Origin: Ardenticatenales bacterium
GTDB lineage: Bacteria > Chloroflexota > Anaerolineae > Promineifilales > Promineifilaceae
DNA: 48,944 nucleotides
NCBI GenBank assembly: GCA_020634575.1
Contig: JACKBM010000053.1
Location: forward strand, 1 to 48,944
Reading direction: 5' to 3'
The position numbers were made by a program, and so were the translations under genes. The first letter of the stretch is position 1, and each line of letters starts with the position of its first letter. The notes under the pieces are model-generated. The model searched no databases. It saw only the letters and a list, made by a program, of their open reading frames with translations, and was not told the DNA's origin. Of this stretch, positions 8,663 through 16,120 are shown one piece after another.

Positions 8663-8700
8663 AGCGGTTGGGCGGGACCGCCGGGTTCAGCCCAACCGCT
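8663..8700. terminator. Hairpin between convergent genes, possible bidirectional terminator
   Basis: Perfect 11-bp arms at 8663-8673 and 8690-8700, with a 16-nt loop, lie between the flavoprotein stop and the acyl ligase stop. The right arm forms the last codons of the ligase. The sequence GGTTGGGCGGGACCGCCGGGTT resembles the hairpin repeat at 3419 in parts, so it may be a decayed copy put to use as a terminator. Confidence 0.5.
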
Positions 8701-10435
8701 CCCGCTGCCACTTTTCCCGATTCGCAGCGCGGGCGATCTTGCCGCTTGATGTTTTTAGCAGCCATTTGGGCGGCACCAGGCCAATGTAAGTAACGGCCAC
8801 CATCGTTTGGCGGGCCACCGCCTGCCGGATCTGCTGGTTCAGGTGCTTGCGTTCGTCAGGATCAACCGCTGACGTCTCAGCGAGGACGGCTATCAACTCC
8901 GTCCCCTCCCGTTCATCCGGCACCCCAAACACAACCACCCGGCCGGGATGGATGCCCGGCAGCTCATTGACGATGGCCTCGATATCCTGCGGATAGATAT
9001 TTTTGCCCGCGTTGATAATCAGATCTTTGCTGCGGCCAATGACGTAAAGTTCCCCGTTCAAGAGCAGGCCGCGATCGCCGGTCTGGTACCAGCCCTGGCT
9101 AAATGGCTGGAGATCCGGCCGGTGGTGATAACCGCTCAACATGCAGTCACTGCGCACCAGAATCTCCCCAACGTGACCATCGGGCAAGGTAGAGCCGACC
9201 TCATCGACAATTTGCACGCCGGTGCCAGCGATGGGTGGGCCACAGGAAACCAGTCGGGTCGATGGGTTGGTAGCACCGGCCGGTTCAACCACCGATTTCT
9301 CCAGCAGCGCTGTCGTGTCTACCACAACAACAGATGGGGGATGCCCAATCTTGGTCTGGGTTACGGCAAAGGTGTTCTCCGCCATGGCGTAGCTCACCGC
9401 CAGCATCTCCGGCCGGACGCCCAACCCGGCAAAACGGGCCAGAAAAAGCTCATGGCTATCTGCCCGTACCGGCTCAGAGCAGTTGATAAACAGACGCATT
9501 GAAGCCAGCGAAAGCCCGTCGAGATCCGCGGCGCGGACGCGGCGGGCACAATGATTGTAGGCAAAGTTGGGCAGCCAGCAGAGGGTGCCGCCATGCTGGC
9601 TGATCGCCTCCAGCAGCAGAGCCGGCCGGCGCACCCAGGCAAAGGGCGACATCAATACCAGCGGGATGCCCTGGAAGAGCGGCAGCAAGAAGCCGGCAAT
9701 CAGCCCCATGTCGTGATACAGCGGTAGCCAGCTGACCACGACATCCGTCGCGCTCAAGCCAATCGCTTCGCTGTAGCTGGCCAGCTGGTTCAGGACAGCG
9801 GCGTGGCTCAGGGCCACCCCTTTTTGCAGGCCTGTCGTGCCGCTGGAATGTTGCAGAAAGGCGATTGTTCCCTCACTTCCCTCGCTGCGTTTTAATGGTT
9901 GAGCTTTGAGGGTGGGGACGCTCGGGATGACAGGGGAGCTCGGCGTGCAATGGACGTTTGGGGTGACAGGGGCATTTGGGCCGGTGAGAGTGGTGGGGTT
10001 GGTGCTGCCGATGACGGGGCAGCCGACTGTCTGGGCCAGGAGTGGCACATAGTCGTCACTGGTCAGGACGAATTTGGCGCCGGAATGGTCTACCAGGGTT
10101 GACATGTTGGCCTGATAGACGTCGGGATCGAGTTTTTCGGTGAGTGGCGGGAAAAATGAGGGGATGACGCCCAGGTAGAGGGCTGCCCAGAACCGGTAGA
10201 TGCCGGTTAGCTCCTGATCCTGGGCGATGATCACCAGATCGCCCGGCTGGGCGCCAAGGTTGTGCAGTAGTGCGGTCTGGGCGTGTACGCCAGCCTGGAA
10301 TTGAGCCCGGCTGATCGTCTCCGTCTGGCCATCAGGGTGGATAAAATGGAGGACCGGCCGGTCCGGCTCGCTAGCCTGCCAGAAGGCAGCCTCCAGCAGA
10401 CTCTTAAATGCCTGGCGGTTCCGTAGAGTTAACAC
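8687..10435 (-). CDS. Fatty-acyl-AMP ligase-like adenylating enzyme of the Dlt-like operon
   Basis: A 582-residue AMP-forming ligase that would activate a carboxylic acid with ATP and load it on a carrier protein. Visible motifs: the phosphate loop SSGTTGLQKG at 197-206, YHDMGLI near 240-246 (typical, as I know it, of fatty-acyl-AMP ligases), YQTGDRG, KNIYPQDIE, and the C-terminal Lys566 in KTSSGKIAR. A Pro/Thr/Ser-rich stretch at about 144-188 directly before the phosphate loop looks like an inserted linker. The start is a GTG, 4 nt after the ACP stop, without a clear ribosome binding site. It is the last gene of the eight-gene operon and takes the place DltA has in D-alanylation. The substrate (fatty acid, short acid or amino acid) is not established. 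Confidence 0.9.
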   Translation of the reverse strand: MLTLRNRQAFKSLLEAAFWQASEPDRPVLHFIHPDGQTETISRAQFQAGVHAQTALLHNLGAQPGDLVIIAQDQELTGIYRFWAALYLGVIPSFFPPLTEKLDPDVYQANMSTLVDHSGAKFVLTSDDYVPLLAQTVGCPVIGSTNPTTLTGPNAPVTPNVHCTPSSPVIPSVPTLKAQPLKRSEGSEGTIAFLQHSSGTTGLQKGVALSHAAVLNQLASYSEAIGLSATDVVVSWLPLYHDMGLIAGFLLPLFQGIPLVLMSPFAWVRRPALLLEAISQHGGTLCWLPNFAYNHCARRVRAADLDGLSLASMRLFINCSEPVRADSHELFLARFAGLGVRPEMLAVSYAMAENTFAVTQTKIGHPPSVVVVDTTALLEKSVVEPAGATNPSTRLVSCGPPIAGTGVQIVDEVGSTLPDGHVGEILVRSDCMLSGYHHRPDLQPFSQGWYQTGDRGLLLNGELYVIGRSKDLIINAGKNIYPQDIEAIVNELPGIHPGRVVVFGVPDEREGTELIAVLAETSAVDPDERKHLNQQIRQAVARQTMVAVTYIGLVPPKWLLKTSSGKIARAANREKWQRERLG

Positions 10436-10439
10436 ACGC

Positions 10440-10685
10440 TCAGCCAGCCAAAACGCGCGCGACCATCTGGTTCAGCGTATCCATCTTGGCCACCGTGAGA
10501 TCGGAATCAGGGATGTAGACGTTGAATTCGCTTTCGACAAAAACGGCCAGTTCGGCCAGGGCGAAAGAGTCCATGAGGCCGCCGGTAATGATCCCTTCGC
10601 TGTCTGTCAGGTCATAATCCGGGTCGCGCATGAGGTCGGTGGTGATAAACTGGCGCAGGGCGGCGCGGACGGTGGCGTCGTTCAC
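10440..10685 (-). CDS. Acyl carrier protein (DltC-like position)
   Basis: An 81-residue carrier protein. Ser40 in GGLMDSFALAEL is the expected attachment site for phosphopantetheine, followed by the usual acidic helix (AVFVESEFNVYIPDSDL). It starts with GTG overlapping the TGA of the upstream SGNH gene (GTGA) and stops 4 nt before the ligase. Between an adenylating enzyme and an MBOAT it most probably carries the activated acyl group to the membrane, as DltC does. It could in principle also serve the nearby PKS/NRPS proteins. Confidence 0.93.
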   Translation of the reverse strand: MNDATVRAALRQFITTDLMRDPDYDLTDSEGIITGGLMDSFALAELAVFVESEFNVYIPDSDLTVAKMDTLNQMVARVLAG

Positions 10686-11806
10686 TGTAAATTTTCCTCC
10701 AGGTAGCTCAAAATCAGGTCGGCCAGCTGCCGGGTACCGGCCGGTGTCAGGTGGACCGGCGTATCGGTAAACTCCTCAGCCGGGACGGCATCCCACAAAT
10801 CAACGTAGGGCCAGCCATTCCTTTCTGCTGTCGCGGCCAGAAAAACACGGTACTCATCGTAAATCCAGCGCGGGTAGAAGGCATTGTAGTGCAGGTCGCT
10901 GTTCGCGCCGTTGCTGATGAAGATCGGCTCGTTGATCAGGATGATGGGGGTGTCTCCGGCCAGGCCATAACCAGCGGCGATCATGTCGGTGGCCAGAAGA
11001 CCGGCCGGTAATTCCGCCGCTTCACTGATGCCCTGCCAGCTGATATCAACATCAAAGTCAGACGCGCGCAATTCATACGGCACGGGCAGCGCCTGGTCAA
11101 TTCCGGTTGCTTGCCAGCTGGCGCCGTAGAGCTGCAGCCGCAGGAGATCGGCCAACGCACGCCGCTCACCGATCAGGGTGCGCGTCAGGAAATTGCCGGG
11201 CTCTGGTACATCGCCAAAGTCAAGACCATAGGCCTCCGCCAGCGCCTCGCGCCGGCCCGGGTTGTTCTGCACCAGTGGCGGCACCCCCTGTTTGTCCCGC
11301 GGGAACGCTTCCAGTGTGGTGAACCAGAGGATCAGATCCGGCTCCTCAGCCATCAGGGCGTCGAGCAGCAGCAGATCCTTGCTCAGCGCAATAATCGGGT
11401 AACCCAGGTTGTAAAAACGGATGGTCCGCCCATCTGGCGCAACCAGACCGGCAACATTGAGTTGGTCAGCCAACGCCTGCTCGTTGGTCAACAGCCAGCC
11501 CCAGACGCTGGAATCGCCCAGGAGGAAAACCCGAAACTCGTTATCGCTCGGTCTGGCTGTGACTTCGTGGCTGGCCAGCATCGCCGGGATGTTGTCCAGG
11601 CTGACGGCATAGTCGGCCTCTGGTTGGTCACCGTATGGCAGCCGGGGCCGACCGGCCCAGACGGTGTTGTAGAGCGAGAAACGGCCCAGAAAATCGGCCG
11701 GTTGCGTGACGAGATAAAGAAAGTTGCAGAGGCTGAATAAAATGGCCGCCTTGAGCAAGACACGACCCATAAACGCCCAGCTTTCGCCCTGCCGTCGCCG
11801 TCTCAT
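10682..11806 (-). CDS. DltD-like SGNH-fold acyltransferase with N-terminal membrane anchor
   Basis: A 374-residue protein with an Arg-rich start and one membrane helix at about 13-35, so the body is outside the membrane. The nucleophile motif GDSS (Ser99) and a C-terminal Asp/His pair (D348, H352 in DTPVHLTPAG) fit the SGNH hydrolase fold. It is encoded between the MBOAT and the carrier protein, with ATGA and GTGA overlaps on either side, as DltD is in dlt operons. By analogy it would take the acyl group from the microprotein tyrosine onto its serine and pass it to an envelope polymer. The acceptor is unknown. Confidence 0.85.
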   Translation of the reverse strand: MRRRRQGESWAFMGRVLLKAAILFSLCNFLYLVTQPADFLGRFSLYNTVWAGRPRLPYGDQPEADYAVSLDNIPAMLASHEVTARPSDNEFRVFLLGDSSVWGWLLTNEQALADQLNVAGLVAPDGRTIRFYNLGYPIIALSKDLLLLDALMAEEPDLILWFTTLEAFPRDKQGVPPLVQNNPGRREALAEAYGLDFGDVPEPGNFLTRTLIGERRALADLLRLQLYGASWQATGIDQALPVPYELRASDFDVDISWQGISEAAELPAGLLATDMIAAGYGLAGDTPIILINEPIFISNGANSDLHYNAFYPRWIYDEYRVFLAATAERNGWPYVDLWDAVPAEEFTDTPVHLTPAGTRQLADLILSYLEENLQ

Positions 11807-13263
11807 GCGCTTACCTCCAGGCCAAAGAGCCGGGCCAAAGTCTGCCAGGCCAGCGTCAGATCAGGCAGCAGGAACCAGACCCAACCCAACACCACGTAAT
11901 GAAAGGTGATGAACCAGGTCAACCCGGCCCAGAGCCGGCGTGGCCAGGTAGTCGCCTGCAAGTCGCGATACCAGCGGCGGGTCCGGTCGCTCCACTGTTT
12001 ATGGATGAAAAGCCCCAGCCCATGCCAGAGGCCCCAAACAAGAAAGTTCCAGCTCAGACCATGCCAGAGGCCGATGGCGATCATCGTGGCCAGCTGGGCG
12101 ACGAGGACGATCAACGTTGGTGAGGGGCGTGGCTGGCGGCGCAAGAGTGAGCGGGAGAGCGGTGTAAACAGATAATGGCGCACCCAATTACTCAGCGTGA
12201 TGTGCCAGCGCTGCCAGAAGGTGGTCAGGTTTGTCTGCAAATAGGGCCAGTCGAAGTTTTCGGGCAAGCGAATGCCAAACAGCAGGCCAATACCAATCGC
12301 GATGTCGCTGTAACCACTAAAATCAAGATAGAGGCGCAGGGCATAGCCGTAGAGCAGCAGCCAGAGACCTCCCGTCGAGGTCACCTGGGTCGCATTGCTC
12401 GGATTCAGGGCCAGACCGAGGGCAAGGCTGTCAGCCAGGACAAATTTCTTAGCTAAACCCGTGGCGATACGGGCCAGGCCCAGGCGGAAACGGCGGGCAT
12501 CCCAGCGCTCGAGGGTTGGGAGAACGAGAAGATCGGTCTCGAAGCGCTCAGCGCGGTCGATGGGACCGGCCGGTAAAGCCGCAAAGAAGATGACGTAATT
12601 CAGATAATCCGCCAGCCCAAGCGCAGGCAGATTGCCCAGCTGTTTTTCGCGCAAGGTATGGATGAGGCGAAAAGCGACGTAGGAAAAGCCCAGCCAGGCC
12701 AGATCCAGCGGTGCGGCCAGGCTCATATCCTGGCCGGCCAGGCCGCGCCAGACGGCGCTGACGGCGGTCGCCAGCGGGGCGCTTTTCCAGATGATGAAGA
12801 GGAGCAGGATGAATGTGATACCGGCCGGAATCCCCCAGTCACCCCAGCGCGACTTGAGACGCCCTAATGCCCAAACAACCAACCCCAGCAGCAGCAAACC
12901 CGGCACGAGCAGTTCCAGCCCCGGTGGCCGCACTGCGTAAATGGCCGCGGGCAAGCTGAGATAACGGTTGAGCGCCAGCAGCAGGGTCACGCCGACTGCC
13001 AGACCGAGCGCGGCCCCATCGGACCGGGAAAGGCGCTCACTGTCACCTCGAACAAACCAGTACCAGATAGCAATAGTCAGGCTCAGTAGAGCCAGAGGCA
13101 GGAGAAAGCCGCCGTAACGCACCGGCAGGCGCGGCTGCAGCCAGTAGAGTGCCAGCAGGCTCAGCAGCAGAAGGCACCAGCGCCGCCATGCCGGTGGCAC
13201 AACAGCCGCGTAGAGAAAAGCCAGCCCAATCAGCAGGGCGATAGTGCTGAGGTCAAAGGACAA
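11803..13263 (-). CDS. MBOAT-family O-acyltransferase (DltB/AlgI-like)
   Basis: A 486-residue multi-pass membrane protein. It shows the MBOAT core FWQRWHITLSNWVRHYLF and the family histidine in GLWHGLSWNFLVWGLWHG. DltB/AlgI proteins pass an acyl group from a cytoplasmic carrier across the membrane. The C-terminus (LFGLEVSA) lacks any tyrosine shuttle motif, which fits a separate shuttle protein being encoded directly upstream. The start is a TTG, three bases after the stop of that microprotein gene; a stop codon lies in frame just before it, so no longer version is possible. Its stop overlaps the DltD-like start as ATGA. Confidence 0.92.
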   Translation of the reverse strand: MSFDLSTIALLIGLAFLYAAVVPPAWRRWCLLLLSLLALYWLQPRLPVRYGGFLLPLALLSLTIAIWYWFVRGDSERLSRSDGAALGLAVGVTLLLALNRYLSLPAAIYAVRPPGLELLVPGLLLLGLVVWALGRLKSRWGDWGIPAGITFILLLFIIWKSAPLATAVSAVWRGLAGQDMSLAAPLDLAWLGFSYVAFRLIHTLREKQLGNLPALGLADYLNYVIFFAALPAGPIDRAERFETDLLVLPTLERWDARRFRLGLARIATGLAKKFVLADSLALGLALNPSNATQVTSTGGLWLLLYGYALRLYLDFSGYSDIAIGIGLLFGIRLPENFDWPYLQTNLTTFWQRWHITLSNWVRHYLFTPLSRSLLRRQPRPSPTLIVLVAQLATMIAIGLWHGLSWNFLVWGLWHGLGLFIHKQWSDRTRRWYRDLQATTWPRRLWAGLTWFITFHYVVLGWVWFLLPDLTLAWQTLARLFGLEVSA

Positions 13264-13266
13264 GGT

Positions 13267-13413
13267 CTAAAATCCCTGGTAGATCCATTGCGGCGCGCTA
13301 TCGGTGCTCAGGATAAGCAACGCGAGCAGCAGCAGACAAAGCAACACAGCATACAGATTTTCCCGGTTCCAGAGACGGCGGGCCGGCTCAGCGTCTTGTT
13401 GACGACGACTCAT
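13267..13413 (-). CDS. DltX-like acyl-shuttle membrane microprotein (48 aa)
   Basis: A short gene easily missed by size cut-offs. ATG at 13413-13411, stop TAG at 13269-13267, 48 residues. It has a polar, Arg-rich start (MSRRQQDAEPARR), one strongly hydrophobic helix at about 20-37, and ends in PQWIYQGF. DltX microproteins of dlt operons have one helix and a C-terminal hexapeptide such as FIYNEF, whose tyrosine receives the acyl group from DltB and hands it to DltD. WIYQGF keeps the aromatic, Ile, Tyr and final Phe. The ATG overlaps the upstream lipoprotein stop (ATGA), an AGGGGG sequence precedes it, and the MBOAT starts 3 nt after its stop. The gene is highly likely; the function is inferred from motif and context. 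Confidence 0.88.
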   Translation of the reverse strand: MSRRQQDAEPARRLWNRENLYAVLLCLLLLALLILSTDSAPQWIYQGF

Positions 13414-13811
13414 GGCGCCGCCCCCTCGCCACACCATTTCCACTGACCATCTTCCTGGACAACACGGTAGCTGACCAGCGGGAACTCGGTCTCTTCACTA
13501 CCGTATAGGGCCACAAATTTGCCATCGCAGGAGACGATGTCACCGCTACCGGGATAGGAGCAGGCCATATCAACCAGTTCCACACCAGTAACGCTATCAA
13601 ACGTATGGACTTCGCGCTGCAGATTCACTTCTTGCTCCGCGCAGAGGAGCGCCCCCAGCGCAGCTTCATCTCCGGTCGCTTTGGCCTCCAGGTACGCTTC
13701 GACGGTGGCTGCCGGATCATCAGCGCCACCACAGCTCGCGAGGCCGGCCACGATGACGACCATGGACAGTAAAATGACCAGATAATTGCGTCGCAAAACA
13801 GACTCCTTCAT
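13410..13811 (-). CDS. Small secreted lipoprotein, unknown
   Basis: A 133-residue protein with a signal peptide and lipobox (GLASC, Cys near residue 27), so it should be lipid-anchored outside the membrane. The mature part has four further cysteines, compatible with two disulphides, and a small alpha/beta pattern beginning PAATVEAYLEAKATGDEAAL. That start recalls NTF2-like or DUF4878-type lipoproteins, which is only a fold impression. It overlaps both neighbours by ATGA and is therefore made together with the acylation machinery. A scaffold or acceptor role is possible. Confidence 0.82.
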   Translation of the reverse strand: MKESVLRRNYLVILLSMVVIVAGLASCGGADDPAATVEAYLEAKATGDEAALGALLCAEQEVNLQREVHTFDSVTGVELVDMACSYPGSGDIVSCDGKFVALYGSEETEFPLVSYRVVQEDGQWKWCGEGAAP

Positions 13812-14905
13812 TCCGTTGCCGGCGGATTCACCAGGCGCCAGACATCATTTAAAACGATCAGGGCGGTCAGGTCCTGAATAGCGTGGCCGCTCATGAATGT
13901 CTCCGGGTCGTTAAAATCATGCGGCTCGTAGCGCACCAGGAGATGCACATTGTCCTCATCCAGCCCCTTGCCGGGAATGGTCGAGGCGACCAGGTCAAAA
14001 TCCCAGAGTGGGACCAGGTAGTCAGCGGCCGCCTGCCGGATCGCGTCGTTGTTGGAATCATCCCCCTCAAAACGATCGGGCTTGGTACCCAGAATCGGGA
14101 TGACGCCCTGGCTGATGGTGTAGGCAACAACCTTGCGCAGATTGGCCTCAAAACTATCCGAGCCATCATTTGTGCCCAACCGGATGAACAGGATGACCGG
14201 GTTATTGTAGCGGAACTCGCAATCGAGCATATGCTCGTCTTCGTTACACCATTGCTTGTAGGACCAGAATGGGTCCAGCACCCCCCAGGCATGCAGGCCA
14301 ACGCGGGCTGCCACGCCGACACGCTGGAAGGAGCCCGTGAATTGGTCGATTACTGGCTGCAGGTAGCCGTATTCACCCAGATCGTACTTACCCTCATCAA
14401 AATAAGACATGAAGTTGGGCTTCATGATGGTGGAATCGCCCAGCCGCGAAAGACGGTATGGGTTACGGCCCAGATTTTGCCCGGCCGCATAGATGGCCTG
14501 GATATTGGCGGCAACTTCGGGAGAAATGTCGACGAAGTCGGCGAAGGGAATGCCATTAACAGCCTGGGGACCGGCCGGTGTCGCCGTCGCTGTTTCGGTC
14601 GGCAGTGCTGTCTGCGTGGCCGTGGGCACAGGGGTACCATCATCAGCCATCACAACCGTCTCGGCGGGGACCGGGGTATCAGTGGGCAAGCTGGGCGGCG
14701 CTGGTAGTTCGGTGGCAGTGGCCACACTGGTGGCGACCGGCCGGTGCTCCACAGGCGTGGCTACCGCCACGGCAGCAAAGGTCGCCGACGGTGTCAGGGC
14801 CGGTGCTGGCGAAGCAGTTGGCGGCTGAACGGCCGTCTCGTTTCCGGCACAGCCCGTCAGCCAAAGCAACACCCATAAAATTACCCACCACTTTCTCCAG
14901 TTCAT
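13808..14905 (-). CDS. Secreted SGNH-hydrolase-fold lipoprotein
   Basis: A 365-residue protein with signal peptide and lipobox (LTGC, Cys19), then a Pro/Thr/Ala-rich stalk at about 25-115 and an SGNH/GDSL domain. Catalytic blocks are complete: Ser158 in LGDST, Gly-Asn block RLGTND at 242-247, and Asp318/His321 in DNVH. It could be an esterase or O-acyltransferase acting on envelope glycans. Its ATG overlaps the upstream stop (TAATG) and its TGA overlaps the next ATG. It is a clear paralogue of the gene upstream, sharing WxVLDPFW, PILGTK and VPLWDF segments. Confidence 0.88.
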   Translation of the reverse strand: MNWRKWWVILWVLLWLTGCAGNETAVQPPTASPAPALTPSATFAAVAVATPVEHRPVATSVATATELPAPPSLPTDTPVPAETVVMADDGTPVPTATQTALPTETATATPAGPQAVNGIPFADFVDISPEVAANIQAIYAAGQNLGRNPYRLSRLGDSTIMKPNFMSYFDEGKYDLGEYGYLQPVIDQFTGSFQRVGVAARVGLHAWGVLDPFWSYKQWCNEDEHMLDCEFRYNNPVILFIRLGTNDGSDSFEANLRKVVAYTISQGVIPILGTKPDRFEGDDSNNDAIRQAAADYLVPLWDFDLVASTIPGKGLDEDNVHLLVRYEPHDFNDPETFMSGHAIQDLTALIVLNDVWRLVNPPATE

Positions 14906-15981
14906 TAACCATCCTCGACCACGCTGACCGTTGCTCCTATGGGGACTACCAGACGCCGAACAGACTCCAACAGCAAGAGGGCTGACAAGTTCTGCAATGC
15001 ATGACCCCGCTGCATAGCCTCGGGCTGATCATAATCATGCGGATAAAAGGTCGTCAGGTGGACACCATCAGGCGCCAGCCCTCGTCCCGGCAACGTGGCC
15101 GCAACAAGCTCAAAATCCCACAAGGGCAACTGATACTCTTCGGCCAGGCGGCGCACAATCCCATTGTTAGGACCGCCCGGTCCGTCGATCTGATCCGCTT
15201 TTGTACCCAAAATCGGCACAATATCAAGGGCCAGCAGCGATTCGACGATCAGCCGCATGTTCTCCTCGTAATAATCGGGGGTGTTGACATCGTTGGTGCC
15301 GAGACGAATGATGGCCAGGGCAGGGTTGAGCAGCCGGATTTCACAGGCCAGCGGCGTCTCGCCAGCCTCGCAGCGGGCTCTGTCCGCCCAGAACGGGTCC
15401 AGGACCGACCAACTGTGCATCCCCTGACGCACGGTCACGCTATCCCGGCCAAAAGAGCCGGCAAAGTAGGCGAGCGTCGCTTCGAGGATCGCATAAGGTC
15501 CCAAATTGTAGTCCGGCCCATCAAAGCGAGTCAGGAAAAAGCCATCGGCGATGGAGCTATCACCTATTTTGGCGAAGGCGTGTTGGTCGCGACCGGCTAC
15601 CTGGCCGCGAGCGAAGATGTCACGCACGTGGGCAGCTACCGGGGCAGGCAGCACCACAAAGTTGTTAAGCGGCAAGTCATTCAAGGTTGCCGGCAGAGGC
15701 GGCAGGGGTGGCGCATCTGACGCGGTGGCCAGGGGCACAATCTGGGCCCGGCTGATGGCCTGTACATCAGCGGCGCTGAGATGGTTATTTTCGGCAACTG
15801 GTTGGGCGGTGGCCGGTGGCGGGACCGCGGCTGTCGCGGCCGGGGTGGCGGTTGCGCCCGGCAGGCGAGCCAGCGTGGGTCCAGGCGCCCCCAATTGGCG
15901 TTGTAAACCACGCTGAGCATTAGCCAGCAACAACAGTACAGCCGTCAAAAAAAGAATGGATCCAATACGCTTAATAGACAC
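14905..15981 (-). CDS. Secreted SGNH-hydrolase-fold protein, first gene of the acylation operon
   Basis: A 358-residue paralogue of the next gene. It has an uncleaved-looking N-terminal helix (8-21) without a lipobox cysteine, a Pro/Ala/Thr-rich linker to about residue 100, then an SGNH domain with Ser142 in IGDSS, GTND at 228-231, and Asp305/His308 in DGVH. The start is a GTG with no clear ribosome binding site; the region upstream faces the divergent LytTR gene. With two active-looking SGNH proteins besides the DltD-like one, the operon could add and remove, or add to different acceptors, the same acyl group. Confidence 0.87.
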   Translation of the reverse strand: MSIKRIGSILFLTAVLLLLANAQRGLQRQLGAPGPTLARLPGATATPAATAAVPPPATAQPVAENNHLSAADVQAISRAQIVPLATASDAPPLPPLPATLNDLPLNNFVVLPAPVAAHVRDIFARGQVAGRDQHAFAKIGDSSIADGFFLTRFDGPDYNLGPYAILEATLAYFAGSFGRDSVTVRQGMHSWSVLDPFWADRARCEAGETPLACEIRLLNPALAIIRLGTNDVNTPDYYEENMRLIVESLLALDIVPILGTKADQIDGPGGPNNGIVRRLAEEYQLPLWDFELVAATLPGRGLAPDGVHLTTFYPHDYDQPEAMQRGHALQNLSALLLLESVRRLVVPIGATVSVVEDG

Positions 15982-16120
15982 AGGCCGGCCGGTTGCCGCT
16001 CAGGCAGATCGTCGGGTGAAAATCATGGCTGATGTTATCATCCTTTGCCAGCCCTGTCTATCGGGGTCGGCGCCATTGAACCTTTGGTTTCCCGGCCATT
16101 TCCCGCTATCTTTACCCGCC

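Noticed and set aside
13883..14707. 274-codon plus-strand frame across the SGNH lipoprotein gene
   Set aside because: Antisense to a gene with signal peptide and complete catalytic motifs; no recognisable content.
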